This document shows, piece by piece, positions 7,303 through 9,753 of a stretch of DNA of 9,753 nucleotides. The notes beneath the pieces are model-generated. The model worked only from the letters and a program-made list of their open reading frames with translations. It was not told where the DNA came from and made no database searches. How positions within the stretch are numbered: the stretch's first letter is position 1; the number at the start of each line of letters is the position of its first letter. Source of the stretch: Alistipes sp. (lineage in GTDB: Bacteria; Bacteroidota; Bacteroidia; Bacteroidales; Rikenellaceae); the NCBI GenBank assembly GCA_019422485.1, contig JAHZDG010000009.1:39527-49279 (forward strand). The letters run 5' to 3'. The translations under genes and the position numbers were made by a program.

Positions 7303-8790
7303 ATGATGAAATTTGCGACAGGATTATGGGTGCTCATACTGAGCTGCGGGGTGCTTTCTGCCTCCGCCAAAGATTACCGGGTGGATGATTTCGGTGCCGT
7401 TCCCGATGGAGTAACGCTCAATACCCGAATTATTCAATATGCCGTGGATAAGATTCACGAAGAAGGCGGCGGTCGACTGATCTTCCCGTTGGGACGCTAT
7501 GTATCGGGGACCATTCACCTGCGTTCGAATGTGACGCTGCATCTGGAAGACGGCGCCATTCTGCTGGGCTCAACCAACCCCTACGATTATGATCGCATGC
7601 CGGGACTCAATACGGCTTTTCTGCTGGCCAAAGACCAGGAAAATATCGGCATCACCGGACAAGGTGTGATCGACTGCCGCGGCCGTCAAGTGGCCTACAA
7701 CCTGGTGGAACAAATCCACAAAGGCTTGGTTAAAGACGACCTGCGCCTGGATCGCCCGGTCGAAGGGGCTCGCCCAATGATCATCTATTTCCGCAGCTGC
7801 CGCAACGTTACCGTCACAGGCATTCAGCTGACCAATTCGGGCAGTTGGGTGCAAACCTATGACCAATGCGTCGGATTGACCATCGACCATATCCGGGTGG
7901 AAAGCAACGCCTACTGGAACAACGACGGTCTGGATGTGGTGGACTGCGAAAATGTAACCGTCACCAACTCCTATTTCGATGCCGCCGATGATGCCATCTG
8001 CCTCAAATCGCACGACCCCAACTATATGTGCAAAAACGTGCTGATCCGCAACAACGTCGCTCGTTCGGGCGCCAGCGGGATCAAATTCGGTACGGTATCG
8101 CGCGGAGGATTCGTCGACATTCGAATCATCAACAACAAAGTATACGATACTTATCGTTCGGCCATCACCTTCGCAGCCGTCGATGGAGCAACCATTGAAA
8201 ACGTACTGGTAGACACCCTGCGGGCTATCAATACGGGGAATGTGATCTACCTCCGTATCGGGGATCGCTGGAGCAGCGGCAAAAAACCCTCTCTGGAAAA
8301 CGTTACCATCCAGAATGTCTATGCCGAAGTGCCCGCCACCAAACCCGACAAAGGCTACGACTACGAAGGTCCGATCCACCATCTGCCGCGCAATATCTCG
8401 CCGGCCAGCATTGTGGGACAACCCGACTACCCGATCAAAAACATTACGTTACGCAACATCGAAATCTTGTATCCGGGGGGTGCCCAACCTTTCTATGCCA
8501 AACGAGGGCTGACTCCGGCCGAACTGGACAGCATTCCCGAAATGCGTCAAAGCTATCCGGAATTCTCTCAGTTCCGGGAACTGCCCGCATGGGGTTTCTA
8601 CCTGCGTCATGCCCGGGACATCACGTTTGAAAACGTTACCATGAAGGCTCAACATCCGGACTATCGCCCGGCCTTGGTAACCGACGACGTCATTGGGCTC
8701 AAACTGATCAATACCCAACTGATCGAACCCAATACCGATCCCAAAGAACAGACCTTCTTCTATAAAACCGAAAATGTAACCATTCAGTAA
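7303..8790 (+). CDS. Secreted GH28 glycoside hydrolase, third complete paralogue
   Basis: 495 residues. The signal peptide is cleaved probably after SASA (22), followed by KDYRVDDFGAVPDG. Catalytic residues N206-N207-D208, D211 and D229-D230 (DAADD) are intact. The GHG histidine position is S258 (G-A-S-G) rather than Asn as in the two other copies, and RIK is again replaced by YRSA-I-T-F. The cysteine ladder has C166, C189, C215, but the fourth position is N251. The segment VIDCRGRQ replaces VIDGQG. These make it the most diverged of the three complete copies, so its substrate may differ. Two start codons lie in tandem (7303 and 7306); either gives a normal signal peptide, and 7303 is used here. 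The gap to the following GH106 gene is 20 bp, repeating the close GH28/GH106 pairing seen earlier. Confidence 0.92.
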   Translation: MMKFATGLWVLILSCGVLSASAKDYRVDDFGAVPDGVTLNTRIIQYAVDKIHEEGGGRLIFPLGRYVSGTIHLRSNVTLHLEDGAILLGSTNPYDYDRMPGLNTAFLLAKDQENIGITGQGVIDCRGRQVAYNLVEQIHKGLVKDDLRLDRPVEGARPMIIYFRSCRNVTVTGIQLTNSGSWVQTYDQCVGLTIDHIRVESNAYWNNDGLDVVDCENVTVTNSYFDAADDAICLKSHDPNYMCKNVLIRNNVARSGASGIKFGTVSRGGFVDIRIINNKVYDTYRSAITFAAVDGATIENVLVDTLRAINTGNVIYLRIGDRWSSGKKPSLENVTIQNVYAEVPATKPDKGYDYEGPIHHLPRNISPASIVGQPDYPIKNITLRNIEILYPGGAQPFYAKRGLTPAELDSIPEMRQSYPEFSQFRELPAWGFYLRHARDITFENVTMKAQHPDYRPALVTDDVIGLKLINTQLIEPNTDPKEQTFFYKTENVTIQ

Positions 8791-8810
8791 AACAGCCATA
8801 GAGCACTAAC

Positions 8811-9753
8811 ATGAACAGACGAGAATTTTTGATCCGAAGTGCCTGGTTGGGAGCAGCCGGCCTGTTGGTCGCCGCCTCTCCTTCGCTGGCTCAAGCCGCA
8901 GTGAAAAGCGGAGACCTGCGTTTCGACAGCGAACTCTACAAGCGCTTCCGGAACCCCGAACTTAAATACCATCCTTATTTCCGCTGGTGGTGGCCCGACG
9001 GCCGCGTCGAAGCCGATGAAATCGTACGCGAAATGCGTATGCTCAAAGGCGTGGGTATCGGCGGAGTCGAAATCAATACAATCCAATTCCCTTCCCTGGG
9101 CGATCCCATGGGCTATCCGGCCAAACCCTGGCTGAGCGACGAATGGATCGACATGCTGAAAGTAGCGCTCGAAGAGGGTAAAAAACTGGGCATGACCTGC
9201 GATTTGCTGGTCGGCACGGGTTTCCCCTTCGGCGGGAAATTCCTGGAAGGAGAAGACCGCGGCCAGATGGTCGGCATCGGCGTGAAAAAACTGACCGGTC
9301 CGATGCGTTACGACACCTCCATGCAGAACCTGCTGCTGGAATCCGACCCCAAATCGGGCCATCTGTATACGGGCCGTCAGCACAAGGTTCTCTCCCTGCT
9401 GCTGGTACCCGATCCGATGAGCAGCCTCGACGAAGTGAAAGACCTGAGCCACCTGCTCAATACCGGCAACGAACTCTCGATCGACATTCCCGAAGGCAAA
9501 CACGCCCTCTATCTGCTGGTGCGCATCGACAGCTTCGCCAAGGTAATCCAAGGAGCTCCGGGCGGTATGGGTCCGATCCTCAACCACCTCAACAAACAGT
9601 CGGTTGAAAAATATCTCAACCACATGTCGGACACCATCGAAGCCAAAATCGGACCGCTCAAAGGCTATGTCCGCTCTTACTTCACCGACAGTATGGAACT
9701 GGCCGGGCACAACTGGTGCAGCGACATGCCCGAAGAGTTCCTCAAACGCAAAG
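8811..9753 (+). CDS. GH106-type alpha-L-rhamnosidase, N-terminal part (3' end outside window)
   Basis: ATG at 8811 opens a frame that stays open to the window end (314 full codons). The product begins MNRREFLIRSAWLGAAG, a twin-arginine type signal peptide with cleavage near SLA (27), then KSGDLRFDSELY. RWWW stands at 58-61, exactly as in the GH106 at 2820-5699, followed by GVGIGGVEIN, TCDLLVGTGFPFGG and APGGMGPILNHL. The DSMELAG motif begins at D293, with E296 as the conserved glutamate; the second conserved glutamate lies beyond the window. It aligns throughout with the first GH106 but differs at many positions (for example WPDG for WNGD), so it is an older duplicate with possibly different linkage preference. 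It starts 20 bp after the upstream GH28 stop and is probably in the same transcript. Confidence 0.9.
   Translation, partial: MNRREFLIRSAWLGAAGLLVAASPSLAQAAVKSGDLRFDSELYKRFRNPELKYHPYFRWWWPDGRVEADEIVREMRMLKGVGIGGVEINTIQFPSLGDPMGYPAKPWLSDEWIDMLKVALEEGKKLGMTCDLLVGTGFPFGGKFLEGEDRGQMVGIGVKKLTGPMRYDTSMQNLLLESDPKSGHLYTGRQHKVLSLLLVPDPMSSLDEVKDLSHLLNTGNELSIDIPEGKHALYLLVRIDSFAKVIQGAPGGMGPILNHLNKQSVEKYLNHMSDTIEAKIGPLKGYVRSYFTDSMELAGHNWCSDMPEEFLKRK

Noticed and set aside
7303..7350. Possible lipoprotein signal at Cys15 of the GH28 at 7303-8790
   Set aside because: The residues before the Cys (I-L-S) do not fit a good lipobox, and the signal peptidase I site SASA before KDY matches the paralogues.

Overview
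The window is a single-strand run of secreted glycoside hydrolase genes, read entirely on the + strand and cut at both ends. It holds the last 96 codons of a GH28 (polygalacturonase-type beta-helix) gene, three complete GH28 genes, one half-length GH28-like gene that has lost its catalytic aspartates, one complete GH106 (alpha-L-rhamnosidase-type) gene and the first 314 codons of a second GH106 gene. No RNA gene, transposase, CRISPR array, regulator or SusC/SusD transporter is visible.

The organism is most likely a member of the Bacteroidota (Bacteroidales), of moderately high G+C content. This is inferred from the families present, from start codons preceded by A/C-rich leaders without a Shine-Dalgarno sequence, and from RR-x-FL signal peptides on large glycosidases. 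Genus cannot be decided from the sequence; other polysaccharide-degrading phyla such as Verrucomicrobiota or Lentisphaerota are not strictly excluded.

Layout: GH28 C-terminus (1-291); GH28 (327-1826); half-length degenerate GH28-like protein (1866-2621); a 198-bp gap with two hairpins and an A/C-rich leader (2622-2819); GH106 (2820-5699); GH28 (5713-7206, only 13 bp after the GH106); a 96-bp gap; GH28 (7303-8790); GH106 start (8811 to the window end). The order is GH28-GH28-(degenerate GH28)-GH106-GH28-GH28-GH106, which looks like a repeated GH28/GH106 module built by tandem duplication and then diverged.

How the genes may work together: the backbone of rhamnogalacturonan I alternates galacturonic acid and rhamnose, and GH28 and GH106 enzymes are known to remove these two sugars in turn. 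A cluster that is almost only GH28 and GH106 fits part of a pectin (rhamnogalacturonan I, or possibly II) utilisation locus. The GH28 copies keep the catalytic aspartates but lack the His and Arg-x-Lys residues of true polygalacturonases, which argues for a substrate other than plain homogalacturonan. The most unusual gene is 1866-2621: a short, intact, exported beta-helix in which every catalytic aspartate is replaced while the structural cysteine ladder is kept.
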